Assembly (NCBI GenBank): GCA_937121175.1
Contig: CAKZKD010000004.1
Coordinates: forward strand, 310,001 to 374,000
Length of the DNA stretch: 64,000 nt
Source: an uncultured Flavobacteriales bacterium
Lineage (GTDB): Bacteria; Bacteroidota; Bacteroidia; Flavobacteriales_G; Salibacteraceae
Direction: 5' to 3'
The notes below the pieces were generated by a model that did no database searches, was not told the origin of the DNA, and saw only the letters and a program-made list of their open reading frames with translations. Shown piece by piece: positions 53,038 to 62,255 of the stretch (positions are counted from its first letter, which is position 1; each line of letters begins with the position of its first letter). The position numbers were made by a program, and so were the translations under genes.

Positions 53038-56000
53038 TTAATCTAAAGTGATATTTAAACACAATCCTCTCATTTCGTGCAATAACACGTTAAAAGATTC
53101 TGGAATACCTGGTGTAGGCATGTTCTCACCTTTCACAATTTTCTCATAAGTTTTTGCCCTTCCGATAACATCATCAGACTTAACCGTAAGAATTTCCTGT
53201 AGAATGTTTGCTGCACCAAATGCTTCAAGTGCCCATACTTCCATTTCTCCAAAACGCTGACCTCCAAATTGAGCTTTACCACCCAATGGTTGTTGCGTAA
53301 TTAATGAGTATGGTCCTATAGAACGTGCGTGCATCTTATCATCAACTAAGTGATGTAGTTTCAGCATGTAGATAACACCTACTGTAGCTGGTTGGTCAAA
53401 CTTCTCGCCTGTTCCACCATCGTACAATTGTGTTCTACCCATTTCTGGAATACCTGCTTTTTGAGAATACTCATTGATTTGGTCTAATGTAGCTCCGTCG
53501 AAAATTGGAGTCGCGAATTTCACGCCCAATCTTAAACCTGCCCAACCAAGAACCGTTTCGTATATCTGACCCAAGTTCATCCTTGAAGGTACACCCAGTG
53601 GATTCAGTACGATATCGACTGGAGTTCCGTCTTCCATAAATGGCATATCTTCTTGACGAACAATTTTTGCAACAATACCTTTGTTACCGTGACGTCCAGC
53701 CATTTTATCACCAACTTTAAGTTTTCTCTTTTTAGCTAAGAAAACTTTTGCTAATTGAACGATTCCTGGAGGTAATTCATCACCGATTGAAATCTTAAAT
53801 TTCGCACGCTTCATAATTCCTACAAACTCGCTCGCCTTAACGTGGTAGTTGTGCAATAATCTTTTTATCAAGTCGTTTTTAGACTCATCAGTAGTCCAAC
53901 CTGAAGCACTGATATCGCTATAATCAACTGTATTTAAAAGCTTAAGTGTGAACTTAGTACCTTTTGGAATAATTTCCTCTTTGTAGTTGTTCAATACACC
54001 TTGAGAAGTTTTGCCACTTACAATGCTAAATAGTTTTTCAACTAATGCAGACTTCAGCGTTTCTAATTCTTTATTGAATTCTGCTTCTACTTCTTCTAAC
54101 TGAACTTTTTCTTCAGCTTTAGCTTTTCTGTCTTTTATTTTTCTTGAGAATAATTTCTTATCCACAACAACCCCTTGTACAGAAGGAGATACTTTTAATG
54201 AAGCATCTTTAACATCACCTGCTTTATCACCGAAGATTGCACGTAATAATTTTTCTTCTGGAGTTGGGTCTGTTTCTCCTTTAGGAGTAATTTTCCCAAT
54301 AAGAATGTCGCCTTCCTTAACATGAGTACCTACTCTAACCAATCCGTTTTCATCAAGGTTCCTAGTAGCTTCCTCACTTACGTTAGGAATATCAGCAGTT
54401 AATTCTTCAAGACCCAATTTAGTGTCTCTTACTTCTAAAGAATACTCTTCGATATGAACTGAAGTGTAGATATCATCTTTTACAACGTTCTCAGAAATAA
54501 CGATTGCATCCTCAAAGTTGTATCCTTTCCAAGGCATGAATGCTACCATTAGGTTTCTACCCAATGCTAACTCACCATCTTGAGTTGCGTATCCTTCGAC
54601 CAAAACTTGACCTTTATAAACACGCTCGCCTGGTCTTACGATAGGCATGTGGTTTATACTGGTAGTCTGGTTTGTTTTCGCAAATTTGATAAGATTGTAA
54701 GAAACTAAACCATCAGTAAATGAAACCAATTCATCTTCTGAAGTTCTATCGTATTTGATAGTAATTTTTCTTCCGTCAACGTACTCAACAGTACCATCAC
54801 CTTCTGCGGCAATTAATACTCTTGAATCTTCGGCAACTGGTTGCTCTAGACCTGTACCTACAATTGGAGAATCAGCTCTCAACAATGGAACTGCTTGTCT
54901 CTGCATGTTTGAGCCCATCAATGCACGGTTTGCATCATCATGCTCCAAGAATGGAATAAGTGATGCCGCAATTGAAGCAATTTGGTTGGGAGCAACGTCC
55001 ATTAAAGAAACGTCATTCGGTTCAACCACTGGGAAGTCACCTTCGTAACGTGCTTTTACCTTATCTGTTTCAAATTCACCTTTATTAGTGATAACTGCAT
55101 TTGCCTGAGCAATGGTGTGACCATTTTCTTCCTCAGCTGCTAGATACGTAACGTCTTTATTCAAATCAACTTTACCGTCAGTAACTGTACGATAAGGAGT
55201 TTCGATAAATCCAAGTTTATTAACTTTAGCATAAACACACATAGAAGAAATCAAACCAATGTTTGGTCCTTCAGGTGTTTCAATCGTACAAAGTCTTCCG
55301 TAGTGAGTGTAATGTACATCACGAACCTCGAAACCTGCACGTTCTCTAGATAAACCACCTGGCCCTAGTGCCGACATTCTTCTTTTGTGTGTAACCTCAG
55401 ACAATGGATTCGTTTGGTCCATGAATTGAGACAATTGATTCGTTCCGAAGAAAGAATTAATTACAGAAGAAAGTGTCTTAGCATTAATCAAGTCAATTGG
55501 AGTAAATACTTCGTTATCACGAACATTCATTCTTTCACGAATTGTTCTTGCCATACGAGCCAAACCAACACCGAATTGGTTATACAATTGTTCTCCAACT
55601 GTTCTTACCCTTCTGTTCGAAAGGTGGTCAATATCATCAACATCAGTTTTGGCGTTGATAAGCTTGATTAAGTACTTTATGATTTCAATGATATCTTGCT
55701 TCGAAAGGATTTTAGTATCCATGTCGATGTCAAGACCTAATTTTTTATTGATTCTGTAACGACCAACTTCACCTAAATCGTAACGCTTGTCTGAGAAGAA
55801 TAACTTGTCGATAATTCCACGAGCTGTTTCTTCATCTGGTGGCTCAGCGTTTCTAAGAACACGATATACGTGCTCAACAGCTTCGATTTCAGAGTTTGAA
55901 GGGTCTTTTTGAAGGGTGTTATAAATAATGGTGTAGTCAGCAGCGTTCGTATCCTCCTTATGTAAAAGGATTGTTTTTGAACCTGAGTCCATAATAATGT

Positions 56001-56865
56001 CAACGTGCTCATCCTCTAGGATAGTTTCACGGTCAACGATTACCTCATTACGCTCGATTGATACCACTTCACCTGTATCTTCATCTACAAAATCTTCGAA
56101 CCAAGTCTTAAGAACACGAGCAGCAAGCTTACGTCCTTTTACTTTCTTCAGTTGAGTTTTGTTTACTTTAATTTCATCAGCAAGGTCGAAAATTTCAAGG
56201 ATATCCTTGTCACTTTCATATCCAATTGCTCTTAATAAGGTAGTAACTGGTAACTTCTTCTTTCTGTCAATGTAAGCGTACATTACAGAGTTAATGTCTG
56301 TTGCAAATTCTATCCAAGAACCTTTGAAAGGAATTACTCTTGCAGAATATAGCTTGGTTCCATTAGCATGGAAACTGTGTCCAAAGAATACACCAGGAGA
56401 ACGGTGCAACTGAGAAACTACAACACGTTCAGCTCCATTAATAATGAAAGCACCCTTTGGAGTCATGTAAGGAATAGTTCCCAAATACACGTCTTGAACA
56501 ATAGTCTCAAAATCTTCGTGTTCTGGGTCAGTACAGTACAATTTCAGCTTTGCTTTTAGAGGAACACTGTAAGTAAGTCCTCTTTCTATAGTTTCTTGTA
56601 TCGAGTAGCGCGGTGGATCGATAAAGTAATCCAAGAATTCTAATACGAAGTTATTTCTAGCATCCGTGATAGGGAAATTCTCGCTAAATACTTTAAAGAG
56701 ACCTTCCTGCTCTCTATTTTCAGGAGTCGTTTCAAGTTGAAAATAGTCTTGAAAAGACTTAATCTGAATATCCAGAAAATCTGGGTATTGTAATCGGTTT
56801 TTGGTGGTTCCGAAGTTTATCCTCTTACTGTTTGCTTCCTGCTGAATCATGGAACTTAAGGGCAA
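53038..56865 (-). CDS. rpoB: RNA polymerase beta subunit
   Basis: RpoB forms the DNA- and RNA-holding half of the catalytic centre and is the rifampicin target. The 1275-residue protein contains the rifampicin region ([23 protein letters not shown] near 500-522, with the expected Gln, Asp, His and Arg residues), [11 protein letters not shown] and, near the C-terminus, [13 protein letters not shown]. No resistance-type change was seen in the cluster by eye. A hairpin lies in the 93-base gap to rplL. Confidence 0.99.
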   Translation of the reverse strand: MPLSSMIQQEANSKRINFGTTKNRLQYPDFLDIQIKSFQDYFQLETTPENREQEGLFKVFSENFPITDARNNFVLEFLDYFIDPPRYSIQETIERGLTYSVPLKAKLKLYCTDPEHEDFETIVQDVYLGTIPYMTPKGAFIINGAERVVVSQLHRSPGVFFGHSFHANGTKLYSARVIPFKGSWIEFATDINSVMYAYIDRKKKLPVTTLLRAIGYESDKDILEIFDLADEIKVNKTQLKKVKGRKLAARVLKTWFEDFVDEDTGEVVSIERNEVIVDRETILEDEHVDIIMDSGSKTILLHKEDTNAADYTIIYNTLQKDPSNSEIEAVEHVYRVLRNAEPPDEETARGIIDKLFFSDKRYDLGEVGRYRINKKLGLDIDMDTKILSKQDIIEIIKYLIKLINAKTDVDDIDHLSNRRVRTVGEQLYNQFGVGLARMARTIRERMNVRDNEVFTPIDLINAKTLSSVINSFFGTNQLSQFMDQTNPLSEVTHKRRMSALGPGGLSRERAGFEVRDVHYTHYGRLCTIETPEGPNIGLISSMCVYAKVNKLGFIETPYRTVTDGKVDLNKDVTYLAAEEENGHTIAQANAVITNKGEFETDKVKARYEGDFPVVEPNDVSLMDVAPNQIASIAASLIPFLEHDDANRALMGSNMQRQAVPLLRADSPIVGTGLEQPVAEDSRVLIAAEGDGTVEYVDGRKITIKYDRTSEDELVSFTDGLVSYNLIKFAKTNQTTSINHMPIVRPGERVYKGQVLVEGYATQDGELALGRNLMVAFMPWKGYNFEDAIVISENVVKDDIYTSVHIEEYSLEVRDTKLGLEELTADIPNVSEEATRNLDENGLVRVGTHVKEGDILIGKITPKGETDPTPEEKLLRAIFGDKAGDVKDASLKVSPSVQGVVVDKKLFSRKIKDRKAKAEEKVQLEEVEAEFNKELETLKSALVEKLFSIVSGKTSQGVLNNYKEEIIPKGTKFTLKLLNTVDYSDISASGWTTDESKNDLIKRLLHNYHVKASEFVGIMKRAKFKISIGDELPPGIVQLAKVFLAKKRKLKVGDKMAGRHGNKGIVAKIVRQEDMPFMEDGTPVDIVLNPLGVPSRMNLGQIYETVLGWAGLRLGVKFATPIFDGATLDQINEYSQKAGIPEMGRTQLYDGGTGEKFDQPATVGVIYMLKLHHLVDDKMHARSIGPYSLITQQPLGGKAQFGGQRFGEMEVWALEAFGAANILQEILTVKSDDVIGRAKTYEKIVKGENMPTPGIPESFNVLLHEMRGLCLNITLD

Positions 56866-56906
56866 TTAATTAGACAAAAAAATAGTTACTACTATAAACA
56901 CCAAAG

Positions 56907-56934
56907 GGTTTAGACCCACAATGGGGTCTAAACC
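56907..56934 (-). other. Perfect 11-bp hairpin in the rplL-rpoB spacer
   Basis: GGTTTAGACCC (56907-56917) pairs with GGGTCTAAACC (56924-56934) around six bases. No long T-run follows on the minus strand. The place fits a partial terminator or a processing site adjusting rpoBC relative to rplJL, as in E. coli. Confidence 0.65.
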
Positions 56935-56958
56935 TTCAGTATAAATTATTGTTGAGAG

Positions 56959-57339
56959 TTACTTGAGCTCAACCTCAGCTCCAACTTCTTCCAACTGAGC
57001 TTTTAATGCTTCAGCTTCATCCTTTGGAACTCCTTCTTTAATTGTTTCAGGAGCACCATCTACGATAGCTTTTGCTTCTTTAAGCCCTTGTCCAGTAAGT
57101 TCTTTTACCAACTTAACAACTTTAAGTTTGGCAGCACCACCAGATTTAAGGATTACGTCGAACTCGGTTTTCTCTTCTGCAGCACCAGCGTCTCCGCCAC
57201 CAGCAGCAGGTCCAGCAACTGCAACTGCAGCAGCAGCAGGCTCAATACCGTATTCTTCTTTTAAGATTTCCGCAAGTTCGTTAACTTCTTTAACTGTTAG
57301 GTTAACTAACTGCTCAGCAAATTCTTTTAAATCAGCCAT
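56959..57339 (-). CDS. rplL: Ribosomal protein L7/L12
   Basis: L7/L12 forms the stalk that recruits translation GTPases. The 126 residues have the N-terminal dimerisation helices, an Ala/Gly-rich hinge near 36-52, and the C-terminal factor-binding domain with [20 protein letters not shown] and [13 protein letters not shown]. It lies 45 bases after rplJ. Confidence 0.98.
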   Translation of the reverse strand: MADLKEFAEQLVNLTVKEVNELAEILKEEYGIEPAAAAVAVAGPAAGGGDAGAAEEKTEFDVILKSGGAAKLKVVKLVKELTGQGLKEAKAIVDGAPETIKEGVPKDEAEALKAQLEEVGAEVELK

Positions 57340-57384
57340 TTTATTTGAATTTTAATTGTGTACTTAATAAATTATTTAATCTAA

Positions 57385-57909
57385 TTATTCAGATCGCTCT
57401 GAAAGAGTTTTAACGATTCCAGAAAGTGTACTTCCACCAGAATTAAGCGCGGAAATAACATTTTTAGCAGGAGATTGCAACAACATGATAACGTCGCCAA
57501 TAAGTTCATTTTTGGACTTAAGACTAGCAAGCGTTTCTAATTGATTGTCTCCTAGATAAACAGTTTCTTCAACCCACGCACCTTTTAAAAGTGGTCTATC
57601 ATCTTTTTTTCTGAATTCCTTAATTAACTTAGCTGGAACATTTCCCATTTCAGCAGTCATCACTGAAGTATTTCCTTTCAATACTTCAAATAACTCTGAA
57701 TAGTCACGTCCATCAACAGATTCCATTGCTCTTTTAAGAAGTGTGTTTTTTACAACTTGAAGTTGAACTTCTTTAGTTGCACACATTCTTCTAAGCTTGG
57801 AAGTTGAATCAGCATCCATACCTGCAACATCTGCAAGATATACAACACCAGCGCTAGATAATCTTTCTGAGAGATCCTCTACGATTTGTGATTTTTCTTC
57901 TCTTGTCAT
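57385..57909 (-). CDS. rplJ: Ribosomal protein L10
   Basis: L10 anchors the L7/L12 stalk on 23S rRNA. The 174 residues show the typical start TREEKSQIVEDLSERL, then VQLQVVKNTLLKRAM and FRKKDDRPLLKGAWVE. It follows rplA by 29 bases; in other bacteria L10 with L12 represses this mRNA, but no leader structure could be confirmed by eye here. Confidence 0.97.
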   Translation of the reverse strand: MTREEKSQIVEDLSERLSSAGVVYLADVAGMDADSTSKLRRMCATKEVQLQVVKNTLLKRAMESVDGRDYSELFEVLKGNTSVMTAEMGNVPAKLIKEFRKKDDRPLLKGAWVEETVYLGDNQLETLASLKSKNELIGDVIMLLQSPAKNVISALNSGGSTLSGIVKTLSERSE

Positions 57910-57938
57910 ATTTCTTTTTTAAAGAGATTCACTCTCCG

Positions 57939-58634
57939 CTAAGCGGAAATTGATTTAGGATCTACCGCTACACTTGGACTCATTGTGCTGCTTATAAAAA
58001 TGCTTTTCATATAAACACCTTTTGCCGCAGCAGGTTTAAGTTTAACCAACGTTTGTAGCAATTCTTGAGCGTTGTCGTTTAGCTTATCAGCATCGAAAGA
58101 TGCCTTACCAAAAGAAGCGTGAATTATACCGTACTTATCAACTTTAAAGTCAATTTTACCGGCTTTCACTTCTTTTACAGCTTTAGCTATATCCATAGTA
58201 ACAGTTCCTGTCTTTGGATTTGGCATTAGACCACGAGGGCCTAATATTCTACCCAAAGCACCAACCTTACCCATAACCGAAGGCATTGTGATAATGACAT
58301 CAATGTCAGTCCATCCACCTTTGATTTTGTCCACATACTCGTCAAGACCAACGTGATCTGCTCCAGCTTCTTTAGCCTCTTCTTCCTTGTCAGGAGTACA
58401 AAGCACTAGAACTTTTGTGTCTTTACCAGTACCGTGTGGTAAGGTTACAGTACCTCTTACCATTTGATTTGCCTTTCGAGGATCAACCCCTAAACGCACA
58501 GCGATATCCACAGTAGCATCGAATTTTGTTAGTGAAACCTCTTTTATGGTGCTAACAGCATCCTTAATAGAGTATAATTTTTCACTTTCAATCTTCGCGA
58601 TTGCTTCTTTCTTCTTTTTTGTTAATGTAGCCAT
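57939..58634 (-). CDS. rplA: Ribosomal protein L1
   Basis: L1 forms the mobile L1 stalk at the ribosomal E site. The 231 residues include the [28 protein letters not shown] segment (shortened in description: about 35-62), [26 protein letters not shown] near 120-145 and the C-terminal [13 protein letters not shown]. It follows rplK by 21 bases. Confidence 0.98.
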   Translation of the reverse strand: MATLTKKKKEAIAKIESEKLYSIKDAVSTIKEVSLTKFDATVDIAVRLGVDPRKANQMVRGTVTLPHGTGKDTKVLVLCTPDKEEEAKEAGADHVGLDEYVDKIKGGWTDIDVIITMPSVMGKVGALGRILGPRGLMPNPKTGTVTMDIAKAVKEVKAGKIDFKVDKYGIIHASFGKASFDADKLNDNAQELLQTLVKLKPAAAKGVYMKSIFISSTMSPSVAVDPKSISA

Positions 58635-58655
58635 TACTTGTTTTTTTAGACCAGA

Positions 58656-59081
58656 TTACTTTTTAACAGTAACACCCATACTTCTTGCAGTACCAGCTAC
58701 CATTTTCATAGCAGATTCTACGGTAAAGCAGTTTAAATCGGGCATTTTGTCTTCGGCAATTCTCCGTACGTCATCCATTTTAATTGCAGCAACTTTCTTT
58801 CGGTTTGGTTCCGGAGAACCAGACTTCAATTTGAGTGCTTCTTTAATTTGAACAGCAACTGGAGGGGTTTTAATAACAAACTCAAAAGATTTATCAGAAT
58901 AAACGGTAATGATAACTGGAAGCACTTTACCGGCTTTATCCTGTGTTCGTCCATTGAACTGTTTACAGAACTCCATAATATTCACCCCCTTCGCACCTAA
59001 TGCAGGTCCTACTGGTGGTGAAGGATTTGCAGCTCCGCCCTTAATCTGTAACTTGATTAGGCCACTTACTTCTTTCGCCAT
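58656..59081 (-). CDS. rplK: Ribosomal protein L11
   Basis: L11 binds the GTPase-associated centre of 23S rRNA. The 141 residues contain the N-terminal [20 protein letters not shown] segment (about 19-38) and the C-terminal rRNA-binding domain ending with [16 protein letters not shown]. It lies 62 bases after nusG. Confidence 0.98.
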   Translation of the reverse strand: MAKEVSGLIKLQIKGGAANPSPPVGPALGAKGVNIMEFCKQFNGRTQDKAGKVLPVIITVYSDKSFEFVIKTPPVAVQIKEALKLKSGSPEPNRKKVAAIKMDDVRRIAEDKMPDLNCFTVESAMKMVAGTARSMGVTVKK

Positions 59082-59143
59082 GTTTTTAAATTTACTAATT
59101 CAGTTCTTTCGAACTATTTATAATTAATGCTTGGAAGCAGACA

Positions 59144-59695
59144 TTACTCTTTCTCGACTTGCATATAGCTTAGTTCTAATGGAGTTTTTCTTCCGAAAAT
59201 CTTCACCATCACTTTAAGCTTTTTCTTCTCTTCGTTAATCTCTTCAATTGTACCAGAGAATGAGTTAAATGGTCCGTCTATAACTTTCACTGTTTCACCA
59301 ATGATAAACGGAATGTTCAACTCTTCATCACTTACTGCAAGTTCGTCAACTTTTCCTAAAATTCTATTTACTTCAGTTTGTCTTAATGGCATTGGCTCAC
59401 CGCCTTTTTCTCCACCAAGAAAACCAATTACATTAGGAACATTCTTTATAACATGAGGAACCTCTCCAACAAGGCTTGCCTCAATAAGAACGTATCCAGG
59501 AAAAAAGTTCCTTTCCTTGGATACTTTTTTACCGTTTCTTATTTGGAATACTTTTTCGGTAGGAATTAAAATTTGAGAAACATAGTCCGTCATTTTCATA
59601 CGATCTACTTCCATTTCAATATATTCCTTAACTTTTTTTTCTTTCCCGCTTATTGCGCGAACAACGTACCAACGTTTATTAATTTCTTGTGCCAT
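59144..59695 (-). CDS. nusG: Transcription antitermination/termination factor NusG
   Basis: NusG binds RNA polymerase and couples it to Rho or to the ribosome. The 183 residues have the NGN domain (RWYVVRAISGKEKKVKEYIE near 7-26, FFPGYVLIE near 63-71) and a C-terminal KOW domain (GETVKVIDGPFNSFSGTIEEIN near 128-149). Its length is that of ordinary NusG without insertions. It follows secE by 17 bases. Confidence 0.97.
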   Translation of the reverse strand: MAQEINKRWYVVRAISGKEKKVKEYIEMEVDRMKMTDYVSQILIPTEKVFQIRNGKKVSKERNFFPGYVLIEASLVGEVPHVIKNVPNVIGFLGGEKGGEPMPLRQTEVNRILGKVDELAVSDEELNIPFIIGETVKVIDGPFNSFSGTIEEINEEKKKLKVMVKIFGRKTPLELSYMQVEKE

Positions 59696-59712
59696 GCAAA
59701 GAGCGTATTAGA

Positions 59713-59910
59713 CTAGTTAAATATTTTGGTATAAATAACATCCATCAACTGACCGAAACCTAAATCCATAACATAGATTACTGCTGCGAAAATGAATGTT
59801 GCAAAAAGAACAACCACAGCACTATTTTGTAGATTCTTCCATGTTGGCCAACTTACCTTATGAACCATTTCGTCATAAGTTTCTCTCATATATGCCTTTA
59901 CATCTGCCAT
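59713..59910 (-). CDS. secE: Preprotein translocase subunit SecE
   Basis: SecE is the small membrane subunit that stabilises SecY. The 65 residues from the ATG at 59910 contain the amphipathic helix with VHKVSWPTWKNLQNS near 17-31 and one membrane segment (AVVVLFATFIFAAVIYVMDLG). The open frame runs upstream into the tRNA-Trp gene, so the longer start at 59955 must be rejected. It is the first protein gene after tRNA-Trp, before nusG, as in most bacteria. Confidence 0.95.
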   Translation of the reverse strand: MADVKAYMRETYDEMVHKVSWPTWKNLQNSAVVVLFATFIFAAVIYVMDLGFGQLMDVIYTKIFN

Positions 59911-59930
59911 TTCTTTTACCTCTTTACTTG

Positions 59931-60003
59931 CACGGGTGGTAGGGATCGAACCCACGACCTTTGGTTTTGGAGACCACTGCTCTACCAGCTGAGCTACACC
60001 CGT
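59931..60003 (-). tRNA. tRNA-Trp (anticodon CCA)
   Basis: Minus-strand cloverleaf of 73 bases: acceptor ACGGGTG pairs with CACCCGT, the D-arm is GCTCAGCTGGTAGAGC, the anticodon loop CTCCAAA gives CCA, and the T-arm is GTGGGTTCGATCCCTAC. No CCA tail is encoded. It lies between tuf and secE, the classical position. Confidence 0.97.
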
Positions 60004-60065
60004 AGATAAGCGTTAACCGATAATTTTATCTTAGAACTTTCTACGTCCTAACCCCCAAAACGAGA

Positions 60066-60078
60066 GGGTGCAACACCC
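60066..60078 (-). other. Small hairpin between tuf terminator and tRNA-Trp
   Basis: GGGTG and CACCC pair around CAA. It lies in the 150-base spacer between tuf and tRNA-Trp, after the tuf terminator; it could belong to the leader of the secE operon or be incidental. Confidence 0.35.
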
Positions 60079-60096
60079 ATATTTTTAAAACAAATG

Positions 60097-60126
60097 AAAG
60101 GTATCCCGAAAATCGGGACACCTTTC
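60097..60126 (-). terminator. Terminator of tuf
   Basis: AAAGGT and ACCTTT flank an inner CCCG/CGGG stem, forming a long hairpin with small internal mismatches about 30 bases after the tuf stop; on the minus strand the right arm ends in TTTCATTTG. Confidence 0.75.
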
Positions 60127-60156
60127 TTTGTATCTATTCTTATTAAGAACTAATTC

Positions 60157-61344
60157 TTATTCGATAATATCAGTGATTTGACCTGCACCTACAGTTCTAC
60201 CACCTTCACGAATTGCGAATTTCAATCCTTTGTTAATTGCTACTGCAGCGATAAGGTTTACTTGAATAGTAAGGTTATCACCTGGCAACACCATTTCTCT
60301 ATCTTCTGGAAGAACGATTTCTCCAGTAACATCTGTTGTTCTCAAATAAAACTGAGGACGGTAATTGTTATGGAATGGAGTATGACGTCCACCTTCTTCT
60401 TTCTTCAAAACATAAATTTCAGCTTTGAATTTCGTATGTGGAGTAATAGAACCCGGCTTAGCGATTACCATTCCTCTCTTGATAGCCTCTTTTTCAATAC
60501 CTCTCAAAAGAAGACCTACGTTATCTCCAGCCTCACCTCTATCCAAGATTTTACGGAACATTTCAACACCAGTAACAACTGATTTCATTTTTTCTGCGCC
60601 AAAACCAATAATATCAACTTCTTCACTTGAGTTAATTACACCAGTTTCAATTCTACCAGTAGCAACTGTACCACGACCAGTAATAGAGAATACATCTTCA
60701 ACTGGCATTAAGAAGTCCTTATCAACTTCACGAGGAGGTTGCTCGATATAAGAATCAACAGCATCCATAAGCTCCATCACCTTATCTTGCCATTCATCCT
60801 TACCTTCAAGAGCACCTAAAGCAGAACCTTGAACTATTGGAGTATTATCACCATCATAGTCATAAAAATCAAGTAATTCTCTGATTTCCATTTCAACAAG
60901 CTCTAAAAGCTCCTCATCATCAACCATATCCACTTTATTCATGAATACGACAATACGTGGAACTCCAACCTGACGCGCTAATAGAATGTGCTCTCTAGTC
61001 TGAGGCATTGGACCATCAGTAGAAGCAACAACCAAGATAGCACCGTCCATTTGAGCAGCACCAGTAACCATGTTTTTCACATAATCGGCGTGACCTGGAC
61101 AATCTACGTGTGCGTAGTGTCTGTTTTCTGTTTGGTATTCAACATGTGAAGTATTAATGGTAATACCTCTTTCTTTTTCTTCAGGAGCATTATCAATAGA
61201 TGCGAAATCCCGAACTTCTGACAATCCTTTGTCTGATAGTGTTTTAGTGATCGCTGCCGTCAATGTGGTTTTACCATGATCAACGTGACCAATAGTACCT
61301 ACATTTAAGTGCGGTTTCGAACGATCGAATTTTTCCTTAGCCAT
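60157..61344 (-). CDS. tuf: Elongation factor Tu
   Basis: EF-Tu brings aminoacyl-tRNA to the ribosome with GTP. The 395 residues have the G motifs GHVDHGKTT near 18-26, DCPGHADY near 80-87 and NKVDMVD near 135-141, then the beta-barrel domains with [18 protein letters not shown]. It lies downstream of four tRNA genes on the same strand and is followed by a terminator; no close TAnnTTTG box was found between the tRNAs and tuf, so it is probably transcribed with them. Confidence 0.99.
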   Translation of the reverse strand: MAKEKFDRSKPHLNVGTIGHVDHGKTTLTAAITKTLSDKGLSEVRDFASIDNAPEEKERGITINTSHVEYQTENRHYAHVDCPGHADYVKNMVTGAAQMDGAILVVASTDGPMPQTREHILLARQVGVPRIVVFMNKVDMVDDEELLELVEMEIRELLDFYDYDGDNTPIVQGSALGALEGKDEWQDKVMELMDAVDSYIEQPPREVDKDFLMPVEDVFSITGRGTVATGRIETGVINSSEEVDIIGFGAEKMKSVVTGVEMFRKILDRGEAGDNVGLLLRGIEKEAIKRGMVIAKPGSITPHTKFKAEIYVLKKEEGGRHTPFHNNYRPQFYLRTTDVTGEIVLPEDREMVLPGDNLTIQVNLIAAVAINKGLKFAIREGGRTVGAGQITDIIE

Positions 61345-61413
61345 AGCTATTTAATTTACGTGTTGTTATTTGAGTTCAATAATATATATACTACAATCTT
61401 TATTCAATCCAAG

Positions 61414-61485
61414 AGCCAATGACGAGAATTGAACTCGTGACCTCTTCCTTACCAAGGAAGCGCTCTACCCCTGAGCTACACCGGC
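61414..61485 (-). tRNA. tRNA-Thr (anticodon GGT)
   Basis: Minus-strand cloverleaf of 72 bases: acceptor GCCGGTG pairs with CATTGGC, the D-arm is GCTCAGGGGTAGAGC, the anticodon stem CTTCC/GGAAG holds the loop TTGGTAA (anticodon GGT), and the T-arm is CACGAGTTCAATTCTCGTC. CCA is not encoded. It is the closest tRNA to tuf. Confidence 0.96.
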
Positions 61486-61494
61486 TAATAAAAG

Positions 61495-61567
61495 AGCGGG
61501 AGACGAGATTCGAACTCGCGACCCTCAGCTTGGAAGGCTGATGCTCTACCAACTGAGCTACTCCCGC
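61495..61567 (-). tRNA. tRNA-Gly (anticodon TCC)
   Basis: Minus-strand cloverleaf of 73 bases: acceptor GCGGGAG pairs with CTCCCGC, the D-arm is GCTCAGTTGGTAGAGC, the anticodon loop CTTCCAA gives TCC, and the T-arm has GCGAGTTCGAATCTCGT. CCA is not encoded. Confidence 0.97.
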
Positions 61568-61600
61568 CTTTAATTATCCACTGAGTAATCAGAGGATTTT

Positions 61601-61684
61601 TGGTGGGGAGAGAAGGATTCGAACCTTCGAAGCTTTCGCAACAGATTTACAGTCTGCCCCATTTGGCCGCTCTGGAATCTCCCC
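61601..61684 (-). tRNA. tRNA-Tyr (anticodon GTA)
   Basis: Minus-strand class II tRNA of 84 bases, with a long variable arm: acceptor GGGGAGA pairs with TCTCCCC, the anticodon loop CTGTAAA gives GTA, and the T-arm is GAAGGTTCGAATCCTTC. Here the terminal CCA is encoded (TGG at 61601-61603), unlike its neighbours. Confidence 0.96.
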
Positions 61685-61691
61685 AACAAGG

Positions 61692-61765
61692 AGCCGGTGG
61701 AGGGATTCGAACCCCCGACATGCTGATTACAAATCAGCTGCTCTGGCCAACTGAGCTACACCGGC
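61692..61765 (-). tRNA. tRNA-Thr (anticodon TGT)
   Basis: Minus-strand cloverleaf of 74 bases: acceptor GCCGGTG pairs with CACCGGC, the D-arm is GCTCAGTTGGCCAGAGC, the anticodon loop TTTGTAA gives TGT, and the T-arm has CGGGGGTTCGAATCCCTC. It is the first gene of the Thr-Tyr-Gly-Thr-tuf transcript, the same order as thrU-tyrU-glyT-thrT-tufB in E. coli. Confidence 0.97.
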
Positions 61766-61824
61766 AATATTCTTATAAATGAAGAACGTTTCCCCGCAGC
61801 TACGAAGGCCGCAAAAAGGGTCTG

Positions 61825-61832
61825 CAAATGTA
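61825..61832 (-). promoter_or_regulatory. Putative -7 box of the tRNA-tuf operon
   Basis: On the minus strand this reads TACATTTG, matching TAnnTTTG, about 60 bases before tRNA-Thr. A TTG (plus-strand CAA at 61851-61853) lies 18 bases upstream, the expected -33 spacing. Confidence 0.65.
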
Positions 61833-61841
61833 AAAAAGAAA

Positions 61842-61865
61842 AACGTTCAACAATGAACGTTTTAA
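61842..61865 (-). terminator. Terminator-like hairpin upstream of the tRNA promoter
   Basis: AACGTTCA (61842-61849) pairs with TGAACGTT (61854-61861); on the minus strand TTTCTTTTTT follows. It would stop leftover transcripts from hpf before the tRNA operon, and its loop overlaps the likely -33 element of that promoter. Confidence 0.7.
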
Positions 61866-61928
61866 AAAAAATTTAAAGTATGGATTCGGCAGGTGAATTG
61901 AGGGTTGTGTAAATTGAAAATATTTTCA

Positions 61929-61960
61929 AAAAAAAGAGGCTAAACTTGCCTCTTTTTTTC
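61929..61960 (-). terminator. Terminator overlapping the 3' end of hpf
   Basis: AAAAAGAGGC and GCCTCTTTTT form a ten-pair hairpin, followed on the minus strand by T-rich sequence. The stop codon of hpf (61940-61942) lies inside the hairpin, so the last codons serve as one stem arm. Confidence 0.8.
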
Positions 61961-62239
61961 CTTGTACTTCTTTACCTGCCTCCTTAGAGCCTCTACTGCC
62001 AAGTCGGTTGATTCTTCAAAAGACTTGGCTTGTTTTTTTACGAATAAGTCTTGGCCAGGAACTAATAATTTAATTTCTGCAATCTTATTTTCATTGTTAT
62101 CTGCTTTATCCAATTTCAAAAACACCTCGCCTTCGATGATGTTGTCAAAAAACTGATCTAGTTTGTCTAGTCTCTTCTCTATGAAATCTTCTAATTTTTG
62201 GTCTGCGTCGAAATGGATTGAGTGAATTTTAACTTTCAT
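61940..62239 (-). CDS. hpf: Ribosome hibernation promoting factor (HPF/RaiA family, short form)
   Basis: The family inactivates ribosomes in stationary phase. The 99 residues show the N-terminal VKIHSIHFDADQKLEDFIEKRLDKLDQF region (about 2-30, shortened here), KLDKADNNENKIAEIKLLVPGQDLFVKKQAKSFEES, and a Lys/Arg-rich end (RRQVKKYKEKKRQV). It is the short form without the dimerisation domain of long HPF. It follows xerC by 16 bases. Confidence 0.9.
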   Translation of the reverse strand: MKVKIHSIHFDADQKLEDFIEKRLDKLDQFFDNIIEGEVFLKLDKADNNENKIAEIKLLVPGQDLFVKKQAKSFEESTDLAVEALRRQVKKYKEKKRQV

Positions 62240-62255
62240 AAACTTCTTCCTGATT

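Noticed and set aside
59911-59955. Longer SecE start inside tRNA-Trp
   Set aside because: The extension is translated tRNA sequence; MADVKAYM at 59910 is the SecE start.
61600-61782. 60-residue plus-strand frame across the tRNA cluster
   Set aside because: It is the reverse strand of tRNA-Tyr and tRNA-Thr; the peptide (GREGFEPSKLSQ type) is a well-known artefact of tRNA genes.
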